Positions 32,257 to 40,815 of a stretch of 64,000 bases of DNA are shown here, one piece after another. Positions within the stretch are counted from its first letter, which is position 1; the number at the start of each line of letters is the position of its first letter. Made by a program: the position numbers and the translations under genes. Source of the DNA: Pseudobdellovibrio exovorus JSS. GTDB taxonomy: Bacteria; Bdellovibrionota; Bdellovibrionia; Bdellovibrionales; Bdellovibrionaceae. The stretch covers positions 186,001 through 250,000 of the forward strand of contig NC_020813.1 of assembly GCF_000348725.1 (NCBI RefSeq), given 5' to 3'. A model generated the notes under the pieces. That model searched no databases. It was given only the letters and a program-made list of their open reading frames with translations, and was not told the origin of the DNA.

Positions 32257-34769
32257 GTCGTAACGAAGCTAAAACTAGAAAAGAACTTGTAGATCCAAAA
32301 CTAAAAAACGCAGGGTGGTTAGATCACGATTGGCAAGTGGACCCTGAATACAAAATCACAGCTGGACGAATTCATTTTGATGGAAAATCCGCGACTCGGA
32401 CTAAACCTGTGTATGCTGACTACCTTCTTCGATATTCGTCATCTTTGGCAATAGCGGTTGTCGAGGTAAAAGCTGAAGAGAAACACTATCTTGAAGGAGA
32501 AAGACAGGCTAAAGATTACGCGCGAAAACTTGGTCTATGGTTTGCTTATTCAACAAATGGTCACGAAATTGAATTTTTTAATTTAAAAGCAGGTACTCAA
32601 ACTAAGGTTGATCAATTTCACGGGCCAGAAGAGCTGTGGCAAATGTATTTAAAAGAGTCAGGTTTAGATCAATCACCAGAAAAGCAAAAAGCACTTATTC
32701 AGGACTACTATGACGAGTCTGGCATTGGCCAAAGAAGGAAGCCGCGATATTACCAAGAAAAAGCGGTGAACAAGGCGCTTGAAGCTATACTTGGCGGAAG
32801 AAATCGCGTGCTGATCACAATGGCGACGGGAACAGGGAAAACCTTCACCTCTATCCAGCTTGTTTACAAGCTTTGGAAAGCTAAAGAGAAAAAAAAGATC
32901 CTTTTTATTGTGGATAGAAACCTGTTAGCCGATCAAGCCTTTGCCGACTTCGATGCGGCTATGGATAAAGATGCCTGCTACCGTTTAAAACCGGAAGAAA
33001 AAGAATGGCCCCTAGGACGAGATCTTTATTTTGGGATCTATCAAAGTCTTGTTGGAGCGGACGATGACGAAGAAGCTGGTAAAAAAGGGAAACCTGATCG
33101 CTTTAAAGAATTTCCACCGGATTATTTCGACTTAATCGTTATTGATGAAGCCCACAGGGGGGCTCGTCGTAGTCAGGATGGAAAAGAAACCAGTTCATGG
33201 TTTAAGCTTCTTGAATACTTTAAGTCAGCGACTCAGGTTGGTTTAACTGCGACTCCTAAGCGGGATGAATCGAATGATACCTATGCTCACTTTAAAGAGC
33301 CGGTAGTCGTGTATTCATTGAAAGATGGTATTCAAGATGGATACTTGGCGCCGTATATCATAAAGCGGGTCACCTCTAACATAGATGCTTTAGGATATCG
33401 TCCAGATCGAACAGACATTGTGGATGTAAGAGGTAAAAAATTAGAAATTAAGGACTATCTGACACCAGACTTTGAAAGACAACTTTCTATTCCGCAAAGA
33501 ACGCGGGCCTTTGCCTATCATTTATTACGTCATCTGTTTTCTACTGACCCCCTAGGAAAGACGCTTGTATTTTGTTTAAATCAAGAACACGCCTTAGATA
33601 TGGCGAAATACTGCCGAGAAGCTTTTGCACAGTATAAAATAAAATATGGTCTGACGGACTATAAAGGTGATTATGCCGTTAGAATTACGGGTGATGACAA
33701 AGACAACGATGGGAAATATCCGGATTTAGAAAAATATAAAAACCTAGATTCATATCAACCGATTATTGTCACCACCTCTAAGCTTTTAACTACGGGTGTA
33801 GATGTTAAAAATATCAAGAATGTTGTTATCTTTAGAAATGTTGGCTCAATGGTTGAGTTTAAACAAATTATTGGTCGCGGCACACGCACTTACGAGCCGC
33901 AAGATCGAACCAAAGAAAAACTGGGCTTTTTTATTTTGGAATATGCGAATTACTCGACCCAGCTTTTTAATGATCCCGAGTGGGATGACGAAGCGCAGGA
34001 CTTTATTGATGAAGGCGCCCTAATTGTTGAAAAACCAGAGGCAGAAGAAACTGACATTTCAGAGGCGCCAGTTCCAGTTACAGAGAAAGAGAAGGAAGAA
34101 GAAGGTGTTGATGAAGGCTCTGGAGTTTACATCGAGCCTGAACCTGAAGTTATTAATCATATCAAATATCGCATGAGTGAAGACTTCCTTTCGGGAAGAA
34201 TAGTCATGGCCGCTGAGTCCATTGCCTTAACAGGGCCCGATGGAAAACCCATGAGCACAGATGAGTTTATTTTATATCAGTCAAATATATTGAAAGATCA
34301 GTTCAACTCTTTGGCCGATTTAAATTTAATCTGGAAAGATCAAAAGAAGCGAAAAGAGTTTCAAGAATCAGTTAATGACTTAGGAATTAATTTAGGGGCT
34401 TTAACTCAGATCTTTTTTGAAAAACATAAAATGCGAAGCGTAGATACGCTCGATATTTTAGTAAATCTTCTTTTTGGCGAAAACTACATTACAAAAGAAG
34501 AGCGTATTGAAAAAGCAAAAAAACTGCATCCTGAGGTCTTTCATTTTAACGATCTCAAAAAGGATGCCTTTTTATCGGATTTATTGAAAATTTATACAGA
34601 GATGGAATATCATCCATTAAATTTTTCAAAAGAACTTTGGCAAGTTCCACAAATGAAAAAATATGGCGAATTTCAAGGGGTTCGTGAGATTTTTGGTGGC
34701 ACAGACGGTATTAAACAATTTGTCGAAGACATTCAGTTAGCTCTTTACGACGAAAGAGTTGTGGCATGA
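32253..34769 (+). CDS. hsdR: Type I restriction endonuclease subunit R
   Basis: 838 aa, the length of EcoEI-like R subunits. The N-terminal nuclease domain has Asp56 (YADYLL), Glu71 and Lys73 (EVKAE) as the PD-(D/E)xK core, and the QxxxY motif Q85-Y89. The DEAD/DEAH motor has ATGTGKT (191-197), VIDEAHRGARR, GLTATPK, and IIGRGTRTYE. A helical C-terminal domain binds the methylase core. It translocates and cuts unmethylated DNA. An acidic linker (about 600-640) is notable. Overlaps with both neighbours are 4 bases. Confidence 0.96.
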   Translation: MSRNEAKTRKELVDPKLKNAGWLDHDWQVDPEYKITAGRIHFDGKSATRTKPVYADYLLRYSSSLAIAVVEVKAEEKHYLEGERQAKDYARKLGLWFAYSTNGHEIEFFNLKAGTQTKVDQFHGPEELWQMYLKESGLDQSPEKQKALIQDYYDESGIGQRRKPRYYQEKAVNKALEAILGGRNRVLITMATGTGKTFTSIQLVYKLWKAKEKKKILFIVDRNLLADQAFADFDAAMDKDACYRLKPEEKEWPLGRDLYFGIYQSLVGADDDEEAGKKGKPDRFKEFPPDYFDLIVIDEAHRGARRSQDGKETSSWFKLLEYFKSATQVGLTATPKRDESNDTYAHFKEPVVVYSLKDGIQDGYLAPYIIKRVTSNIDALGYRPDRTDIVDVRGKKLEIKDYLTPDFERQLSIPQRTRAFAYHLLRHLFSTDPLGKTLVFCLNQEHALDMAKYCREAFAQYKIKYGLTDYKGDYAVRITGDDKDNDGKYPDLEKYKNLDSYQPIIVTTSKLLTTGVDVKNIKNVVIFRNVGSMVEFKQIIGRGTRTYEPQDRTKEKLGFFILEYANYSTQLFNDPEWDDEAQDFIDEGALIVEKPEAEETDISEAPVPVTEKEKEEEGVDEGSGVYIEPEPEVINHIKYRMSEDFLSGRIVMAAESIALTGPDGKPMSTDEFILYQSNILKDQFNSLADLNLIWKDQKKRKEFQESVNDLGINLGALTQIFFEKHKMRSVDTLDILVNLLFGENYITKEERIEKAKKLHPEVFHFNDLKKDAFLSDLLKIYTEMEYHPLNFSKELWQVPQMKKYGEFQGVREIFGGTDGIKQFVEDIQLALYDERVVA

Positions 34770-35386
34770 TGAACGATAATGAATATTTAAACATCATGAC
34801 CTTTGGAGTTCCTACAGGGACAATTAAAGTTGAATCTCATCCAAATGAGATTATAGATGTGGCCCCTGAGATTATCGCCAAGATCAAAGCACGGTTAAAC
34901 AATAAAACTTTAGATGAGGTTTATGACCTGACCGATCGAGTTTTTGATGAGGTCTCTTTAATGCGCGAAAAAAATAAACTTAAAAAGATCTTTGCTTCAA
35001 AAACTGAGCTTCAAGATGTTTTTTCAAGCATTAAGTCGATTAAGTCAGCACGCGAAGAGATGAATTTTAATGAGGTCAACCGTGAATTGCTATCGCAGTA
35101 CTCCTTCAGCTTTTCTTCAGAGAAGACGGTGGACGAGTATGATTTTTACCGCTATTTTCTTTTTGATGAAAAGCTGAATTTAAAATCAAAACGAGTTGAG
35201 CAAGTAAGAAATCAAAGTGAATTTTCTATTTTGTATGAGGACTATCTTGCAAATCACTTTGAGCCTATAAAAATGACGAAAGAAGCGATTTATATGAGCT
35301 CCAGCCTTTTGACTCTGTTTAAACAGAGAACCCTAGTAAGTCGTTTGGATGAGTTTCTGGGTATTTTTTACGGAGCAGAGATATGA
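34766..35386 (+). CDS. Unknown protein inside the type I restriction operon
   Basis: 206 aa, linked by ATGA overlaps to hsdR before and hsdS after, so it is an integral member of the operon. It is predicted helical and charged, with no membrane segment or known motif. Residues 25-110 look like a coiled helical bundle (IIAKIKARLNNKTLDEVYDL), and the C-terminus has YMSSSLLTLFKQRTLVSRLD. It could be an antirestriction-control or assembly factor, or a partner of the R subunit. No database family comes to mind. Confidence 0.75.
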   Translation: MMNDNEYLNIMTFGVPTGTIKVESHPNEIIDVAPEIIAKIKARLNNKTLDEVYDLTDRVFDEVSLMREKNKLKKIFASKTELQDVFSSIKSIKSAREEMNFNEVNRELLSQYSFSFSSEKTVDEYDFYRYFLFDEKLNLKSKRVEQVRNQSEFSILYEDYLANHFEPIKMTKEAIYMSSSLLTLFKQRTLVSRLDEFLGIFYGAEI

Positions 35387-36831
35387 GTAAGTTGAATATT
35401 CCGGAGAGCTGGGCGGAGAGTACTCTTGAGTTTGCCGGCACATGGGGTAGTGGAGGAACACCATTAAAATCAAAAAAAGAGTTTTATGGTGGAGAGATTA
35501 ATTGGCTTAAGACAGGTGATCTAAATAATGGGTTCGTTGTAGAGGTTCCCGATAGAATCACTGAGCTTGGTTTAGAGGATATTGGTGGAAGACTATATCC
35601 GTTAAAAACGATAATTATGGCTATGTATGGTGCTACTATTGGGAAGCTAGGCATACTTGATATAGAGGTAGCTGTAAATCAGGCTTGTGCTTGTTGTACG
35701 ACATACGAACAAATATATTACAAATATTTATTTTTTTGGTTAATGGCTTACAGAAAAGAATATATTGCACTAGGACAAGGTGGAGCGCAGCCAAATATTT
35801 CTCGCTCCGTAATTTATGAGCAGCCATTTGCAATGCCTCCTAGGCAAGAGCAAGAGCGCATAGTCCAAAAAATCGAATCCTGTTTTGAAAAGATTGATGC
35901 GACTGAGGCGAATCTTAAAAAAATCGAAACGCTGTTAGAAAAACACAGGGAATCAGCGCTTGCGAAAGCTTTTCGTGGGGAGCTTGTGGAGCAAGATCCG
36001 AATGATGAATCAATAAGTGTACTTCTGGAAAGAATAAGAGAAAAAAAAGAGAAAAATTTAAAAGCTAAACAGGAGTTTCAGCCTATTGCAGATGGGGAAA
36101 AACCTTATGAGCTTCCTAATGGATGGGAATGGGTTAAGCTCGGGGAAATTTCTAAGCAAATTCAATACGGTTTTACTGCCTCTGCGTCAAAAAAAGGCAC
36201 ACATAAATTTTTACGAATTACAGATATTACTACAGAAGGTGTAAACTGGAATAATGTTCCATATTGTACTCCATCGAAAGAAGATGCGGCTAAGTTAGAG
36301 CTTGTTGTCGGGGATATTCTGTTTGCCAGAACAGGAGGAACGGTCGGAAAAAGTTTTTTAATAAAAGAAGATGTTAAAAACAGTGTGTTTGCATCGTATT
36401 TAATAAAAGTTCGGTTAAATCAAAAAATTGTTCTGCCTGAACTTTTAAGTATTTATTTTACTTCTCCAGCATATTGGAATTTTGTTACAGGGAGTCAGCG
36501 TGGTGCAGCTCAACCAAATATAAATGGAACAACGCTGTCAAATCTTTTTATTCCTTTACCTCCAATTAAAGAACAATTTCGTCTTATCAAAGAATATAAA
36601 CATATATTGGAAAAGATAGATTTGTTAAAAAATAATTTAAAATTAAAATCTTCTATACTTGTTCAACAAAAAGAATCCATCCTTCAAAAAGCCTTCGAGG
36701 GTCGCCTAGTTCCTCAAATACCATCGGAAGGAACGGGCCATGAATTACTCGCCAAAATTTTGGCCGAGAAAGAAAAAGCAATTCCGAAAGCTGCGAAGAC
36801 TAAGACGGCCCCACGAAAAAAGAAGAAGTAG
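35383..36831 (+). CDS. hsdS: Type I restriction specificity subunit S
   Basis: 482 aa with two target-recognition domains (about 1-150 and 235-390), each followed by a conserved helix (QEQERIVQKIESCFEKID and KEQFRLIKEYKHILEKIDLL) that sets spacing. The repeated ALAKAFRGELVEQDP and ILQKAFEGRLVPQIP segments close each half. A basic tail ends KTAPRKKKK. The two domains decide the bipartite DNA target, which cannot be read from sequence. The first domain is noticeably AT-rich in its DNA, as is usual for exchanged recognition domains. Confidence 0.95.
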   Translation: MSKLNIPESWAESTLEFAGTWGSGGTPLKSKKEFYGGEINWLKTGDLNNGFVVEVPDRITELGLEDIGGRLYPLKTIIMAMYGATIGKLGILDIEVAVNQACACCTTYEQIYYKYLFFWLMAYRKEYIALGQGGAQPNISRSVIYEQPFAMPPRQEQERIVQKIESCFEKIDATEANLKKIETLLEKHRESALAKAFRGELVEQDPNDESISVLLERIREKKEKNLKAKQEFQPIADGEKPYELPNGWEWVKLGEISKQIQYGFTASASKKGTHKFLRITDITTEGVNWNNVPYCTPSKEDAAKLELVVGDILFARTGGTVGKSFLIKEDVKNSVFASYLIKVRLNQKIVLPELLSIYFTSPAYWNFVTGSQRGAAQPNINGTTLSNLFIPLPPIKEQFRLIKEYKHILEKIDLLKNNLKLKSSILVQQKESILQKAFEGRLVPQIPSEGTGHELLAKILAEKEKAIPKAAKTKTAPRKKKK

Positions 36832-36834
36832 CAG

Positions 36835-37878
36835 ATGAAAATAAAAGATAACGAAATTCTGATTTATAATACGGATGATGGAAAAGTGCAGCTCGAGATC
36901 AAATTAGATCACGAAGGCCAGACGATTTGGTTGACTCAGAATCAGATCGCCGAGCTTTTTGATGTCAGCTTAAAAACCGTGAACGAGCATTTACAGAATA
37001 TCTATGGCGAAGGGGAGCTGCTTGAAAATGCAACTATCCGGAATTTCCGGATAGTTCGACAAGAGGGGTCGCGCAATGTAGAGCGTGAGCTAAGTCATTA
37101 TAATCTCAGGGCTATTTTGGCCGTAGGATATCGTGTCCGCTCTGAGCGAGGGACTCAGTTTAGAAAATGGGCAAGCGAGAGTTTGAACGAATACCTCGTT
37201 AAAGGCTTTGTGATGAATGATAAGCGTCTTAAAAATCCTGGAGGGTGGGATTATTTTGACGAGCTTATCGAGCGCATTAAAGACATTAGGGCCAGCGAAA
37301 AAAGGTTCTATCAAAAGGTGCGCGATCTTATTAAAGAAACCAGTACAGACTACGATAAAGATGCGCCGCAAACCCGCGAGTTTTTTGCCACGATTCAAAA
37401 TCGATTGCTTTTTGCGCAAACGGGAAAAACAGCGGCAGAGCTTATAATAGAGCGGGCTGACGGCAGTAAGCCGAATATGGGACTGACGACCTTTGACGGT
37501 GAAGTGGTCCGCAAAAAAGACATTGATATCGCCAAGAATTATCTTACAGAAGAGGAAGTCAAAGAGCTGAATAGTTTAGTGAACATGTTCTTAGACTTTG
37601 CTGACGACCGAGCTAGGCAGCGTAAAGCGATCACTTTGGCTGAATGGGTAGAGCAAACAGAGCAGTTTTTAAAATTCTACAACCGAGATGTGTTACAAAA
37701 TGCTGGTAAAAAATCCCAACATCAAATGTTAGAACACGCGCAGAAACAATATGAGTTATTTGAAAAAAATAGAAAAGAAGCTCAAGACGCTCTGTCAGAA
37801 GAAGAGCACCTGCAAGAGCTTGAAAGCACTTTAAAAGAAATTGAACAAAAAGCGGGAAAAAAACATGGGAAAAAGTGA
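36835..37878 (+). CDS. RhuM family protein
   Basis: 347 aa. The N-terminal part has the RhuM/KilA-N-associated pattern QTIWLTQNQIAELFDVSLKT VNEHLQNIY, a winged HTH-like unit, then FRIVRQEGSRNVERELSHYN LRAILAVGYRVRS. The C-terminal half is helical. RhuM proteins are often found inside type I restriction operons, and the role is unclear. Three bases separate it from hsdS, and hsdM starts inside its end. Confidence 0.88.
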   Translation: MKIKDNEILIYNTDDGKVQLEIKLDHEGQTIWLTQNQIAELFDVSLKTVNEHLQNIYGEGELLENATIRNFRIVRQEGSRNVERELSHYNLRAILAVGYRVRSERGTQFRKWASESLNEYLVKGFVMNDKRLKNPGGWDYFDELIERIKDIRASEKRFYQKVRDLIKETSTDYDKDAPQTREFFATIQNRLLFAQTGKTAAELIIERADGSKPNMGLTTFDGEVVRKKDIDIAKNYLTEEEVKELNSLVNMFLDFADDRARQRKAITLAEWVEQTEQFLKFYNRDVLQNAGKKSQHQMLEHAQKQYELFEKNRKEAQDALSEEEHLQELESTLKEIEQKAGKKHGKK

Positions 37879-39310
37879 TTTAGACAATATTATTAAAAAA
37901 TGCTGTGACATTCTAAGAACAGACGACGGAATCAGTGGTGCAGTTCATTATACTGAGGTTCTTTCTTGGCTTCTTTATCTTAAGTTTTTTGATGACAAAG
38001 AAAAAGAGCGTAAAGACATGATGGAAATAGAAGGGGAAAAATATACTCCTCTTCTTGCAAAAAAATACCAATGGGGTCAATGGGCACAAAATAAATCAGG
38101 ACTTACTGGAAAAGAACTGATTGGCTTTATTAATGACGATCTTTTCCCGTATCTGTCTAGCCTTAAAGGGCAAAAAGAGGGTGACCCCCGTGACATAATC
38201 GCCGCGATATTTTCTAACTCTGTAAACAGAGTGAATAGTGGGTATCTACTGAGGGATGTGATTTCAGAGATCCAAAAAATTCACTTTGATATCAGTGACG
38301 AGATTTTTACGTTGTCCCATGTGTATGAAGGTCTTTTAAAAGAGATGCAGGAGGGCGGAGGAAATAATGGCGAGTTTTATACACCACGTTCTCTTGTTCG
38401 TTCTATGGCAAAACTTCTTGATCTTAAAATCGGTGAAACAGTTTATGACCCTGCCTGCGGGACAGGGGGATTTTTGGCCGAGGCCCATCATCAAATGAAA
38501 GATCAGGCGACAACCCCTGATAAAAGAAGAATTTTAAATTATAAGACATTTTATGGACAAGAAAAGACGCCTCTTCCTTTTGTATTATGTTTGATGAATC
38601 TAACGCTACATGGACTGGATTACCCTAGAATTGTTAAGGGAAATACGCTGGGCCGTGATATTAGAACCATTGAAGACCACGAAAAGCACAACGTAATTTT
38701 GGCTAATCCCCCTTTTGGTGGTAAAGAGCAACGAATGATTCAAGCGAACTTTCCGATTGAGTCAAACGCCACAGAGATTTTATTTTTACAGCATATAGAA
38801 AAGATGCTTAAGGTTAATGGACGAGCAGCTGTTATTATTCCTGAAGGGGTTCTATTTCAAACAAATGCAGCCTATTTAAACTTTAAAAAGAAACTTCTTG
38901 AAGAGTGTAATCTTCACTCTGTGGTCAGTTTGCCAGCTGGGGTCTTCCTGCCGTATTCGGCTGTAAAAACATCTGTCATTTTCTTTGATAAGACGAAACG
39001 AACCAAAGATGTGTGGTTCTACGAACTACCATTGCTGGATGACAAAAAGCTGACTAAAAAGAATGGTATCACTGACAAGCATTTTGAAGAGCTTTTAAAA
39101 GCTTTTAAAAAGCGTAAAGAATCAGAAAGAAGTTGGCTTGTTCCTGTCGAGAAAATTTTAGAAGCTCAGACCAATTTATCTGCTTCTCATTATAATCCGC
39201 ACGGAGTCGAGTCTGAAGAACTTCTTGAACCCGAACAATACGCAGAAGAGATAAAAGTGCTTTTGCAGGAATCGCTTGCAAATATTGAGGAGCTTTTGAA
39301 AGAGGTTTAA
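37865..39310 (+). CDS. hsdM: Type I restriction N6-adenine methyltransferase subunit M
   Basis: 481 aa from the ATG at 37865, inside the end of rhuM; an earlier in-frame ATG at 37841 would add eight residues. It has the helical N-terminal domain (DLDNIIKKCCDILRTDDGI), motif I DPACGTGGF, and the catalytic motif IV NPPFGG. With HsdS it methylates the target and forms the core of the restriction complex. The gene order R, unknown, S, rhuM, M is unusual in having M last. Confidence 0.95.
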   Translation: MGKSDLDNIIKKCCDILRTDDGISGAVHYTEVLSWLLYLKFFDDKEKERKDMMEIEGEKYTPLLAKKYQWGQWAQNKSGLTGKELIGFINDDLFPYLSSLKGQKEGDPRDIIAAIFSNSVNRVNSGYLLRDVISEIQKIHFDISDEIFTLSHVYEGLLKEMQEGGGNNGEFYTPRSLVRSMAKLLDLKIGETVYDPACGTGGFLAEAHHQMKDQATTPDKRRILNYKTFYGQEKTPLPFVLCLMNLTLHGLDYPRIVKGNTLGRDIRTIEDHEKHNVILANPPFGGKEQRMIQANFPIESNATEILFLQHIEKMLKVNGRAAVIIPEGVLFQTNAAYLNFKKKLLEECNLHSVVSLPAGVFLPYSAVKTSVIFFDKTKRTKDVWFYELPLLDDKKLTKKNGITDKHFEELLKAFKKRKESERSWLVPVEKILEAQTNLSASHYNPHGVESEELLEPEQYAEEIKVLLQESLANIEELLKEV

Positions 39311-39314
39311 GAAG

Positions 39315-39335
39315 TGACCGTTAGTTTAACGGTCA
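39315..39335 (+). terminator. Stem-loop at the end of the restriction operon
   Basis: TGACCGTTA pairs with TAACGGTCA, 9 bp with a 3-base loop, 5 bases after the hsdM stop. The tail (AACTAATCC) is not T-rich, so it may be a 3' stabiliser or shared with the convergent gene. Confidence 0.6.
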
Positions 39336-39337
39336 AA

Positions 39338-39757
39338 CTAATCCTTTCTCAGCAAAATCTTCTTCGCTTCTTTAAATTCATCCGCGGATAAAACGTTATC
39401 GTTGTCGCGATCGAATTTTTTGAAAATTTTGTATTTGCCTTCAAAGAATTCACTGGCTGAAACGCGACCATCGTTATTTGCATCTAAACCTTGGCAGATA
39501 TGTTTTTGATAACAATCTTGAACGGCAAGATCCGTGGCATTGGGTTTTAGCATCGAGCCGTAAATGTTTCCCACTTCGACCATGTACTCTTGAAATGTCA
39601 CATGACCATCGCCATTCGGGTCATAACCGCGCGGCGCGGTCAGCTCATTTGCAGAATAGTGTGTAGACCCTTTTGTGTGCGTTTCTGTGATGGACTCGCA
39701 AGACGACAAGTTTAGAAAAGCAGCTGCAAGTAAACTAAATAACAGAGTATGTTTCAT
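39338..39757 (-). CDS. EF-hand calcium-binding lipoprotein
   Basis: 139 aa. The lipobox LNLSSC ends the signal (Cys at about 20). Three EF-hand loops follow: DPNGDGHVTFQE (about 46-57), DANNDGRVSASE (about 92-103), and DRDNDNVLSADE (about 116-127). Each has Asp at 1, Asp/Asn at 3 and 5, and Glu at 12, so Ca2+ binding is likely. Two Cys lie between the first and second loops (DCYQKHIC). It is probably anchored in the outer or inner membrane facing the periplasm. Its role is unknown. Confidence 0.85.
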   Translation of the reverse strand: MKHTLLFSLLAAAFLNLSSCESITETHTKGSTHYSANELTAPRGYDPNGDGHVTFQEYMVEVGNIYGSMLKPNATDLAVQDCYQKHICQGLDANNDGRVSASEFFEGKYKIFKKFDRDNDNVLSADEFKEAKKILLRKD

Positions 39758-39856
39758 CGCGACCTCTTCGGTTAAAAAAAGAGGCTAACAAGGCTTTCGT
39801 TTTGAGTCAAAAGCCCTATACACCCTAAGCTTAAATTTAAGGGCCTCCTATTTTTT

Positions 39857-40210
39857 TCAGCTCCGACTCGATTTCTTTTGCAAGGTGAAGGTTCTTTCTT
39901 TTGAAAAGTGATCAACCACAAATCCAGAAAGACAAAAGAGGATAACAGCTAAACTGAGAGCATTCGGAAAAGGCTTCAAAGTTAATCCATAACCAATCAT
40001 GGCAAAAATTCCAACAGCAACAAGTGCCTAAAGTGTTTTGGGACAATCGCTGATGAATTTATCTGTACGTGCTTTTTTTTGATTGTACGAACTCAATCGG
40101 ATTTTTTGGTAGGCCTCTTGATAAGTGACAATTCTTTTCGGATTTGTGATAAGCAGAGTTCCTCCGACAGAAGCGTAGACTAGGCCAACGAGAATAAGCG
40201 GGATGGTCAT
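39857..40210 (-). pseudogene. Membrane protein gene interrupted by an in-frame amber codon
   Basis: The reading frame starts at 40210 (MTIPLILVGLVYASVGGTLL) and runs 60 codons to a TAG at 40028-40030. The same frame continues without shift for 56 more codons (ALVAVGIFAMIGYGLTLKP, then LSLAVILFCLSGFVVDHF) to a TGA at 39857-39859. Both halves carry membrane segments, so the whole looks like one three-span protein cut by a nonsense change. The second half has an ATG (MIGYG) but no clear ribosome site. The family is not known. Confidence 0.65.
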
Positions 40211-40305
40211 TGATTTTGCGTAAGGGGTTTCTTGAGCTGTATGCTAAGTTATTGTATTTACTGATCTATATCATGCAATAACTAAATTATATACATTAAA
40301 AATCA

Positions 40306-40372
40306 TTAAATACTCATATATTGGTATTTATATGAATTATACGGCTATAATTATCTATATATGAGTATTTAA
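40306..40372. promoter_or_regulatory. 16-bp inverted repeat, candidate HipB operator
   Basis: TTAAATACTCATATAT (40306-40321) and its exact complement (40357-40372) lie 85-150 bases upstream of hipB in a very AT-rich region; further CATATAT/ATATATG copies lie near 40433. HipB proteins bind inverted repeats before their own operon, and the 51-base spacing of the arms fits cooperative binding of two dimers. Confidence 0.7.
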
Positions 40373-40455
40373 TACATATGTAATAATTAACTTTATATGG
40401 GTAATTATAAGCAAAATATGGCATTATATTACCATATATGATAATATAATAGAGT

Positions 40456-40815
40456 ATGAATAATTGGAATGATGAAAGCACCTATAGACTGTTGAAGCTG
40501 ATCGGCGAAGCGGTGAAAACTCGGCGTTTGCAAAAGAATATTTCCCAGGCAGAACTATCCAAACTGAGCGGCATTTCCTTGAATTCAATTACGCGTTTCG
40601 AAACGGGTAAAGGAAACATCACCCTTTACAGTTTGATCAATATTTTAAAAGTGCTCGATATGACAGAGGCATTAGAATCTGTATTCTCTGTTAATCGGAT
40701 AACACCGAGTTTGCTAGCAAAGGCTGTTAGAAAAAATAATGTGCAACAAAGGGTTCGTCGCACTAAAGGAAAATCCACCCGAGGACCATGGCTATGGGAA
40801 GAAGATAAGAAATGA
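40456..40815 (+). CDS. hipB: HipB-like antitoxin, XRE regulator
   Basis: 119 aa. An XRE domain (about 12-75: IGEAVKTRRLQKNISQAELS, then LSGISLNSITRFETGKGNIT) is followed by a basic tail ending RGPWLWEEDKK. It overlaps hipA by ATGA. HipB represses the operon and neutralises HipA. The C-terminal Trp-containing tail resembles that of HipB, which plugs the toxin. Confidence 0.88.
   Translation: MNNWNDESTYRLLKLIGEAVKTRRLQKNISQAELSKLSGISLNSITRFETGKGNITLYSLINILKVLDMTEALESVFSVNRITPSLLAKAVRKNNVQQRVRRTKGKSTRGPWLWEEDKK

Noticed and set aside
32253-39310. BREX, DISARM or other multi-gene defence system
   Set aside because: The genes present are the standard type I R, S and M plus RhuM; no PglZ, BrxC, DrmA or similar protein is seen.
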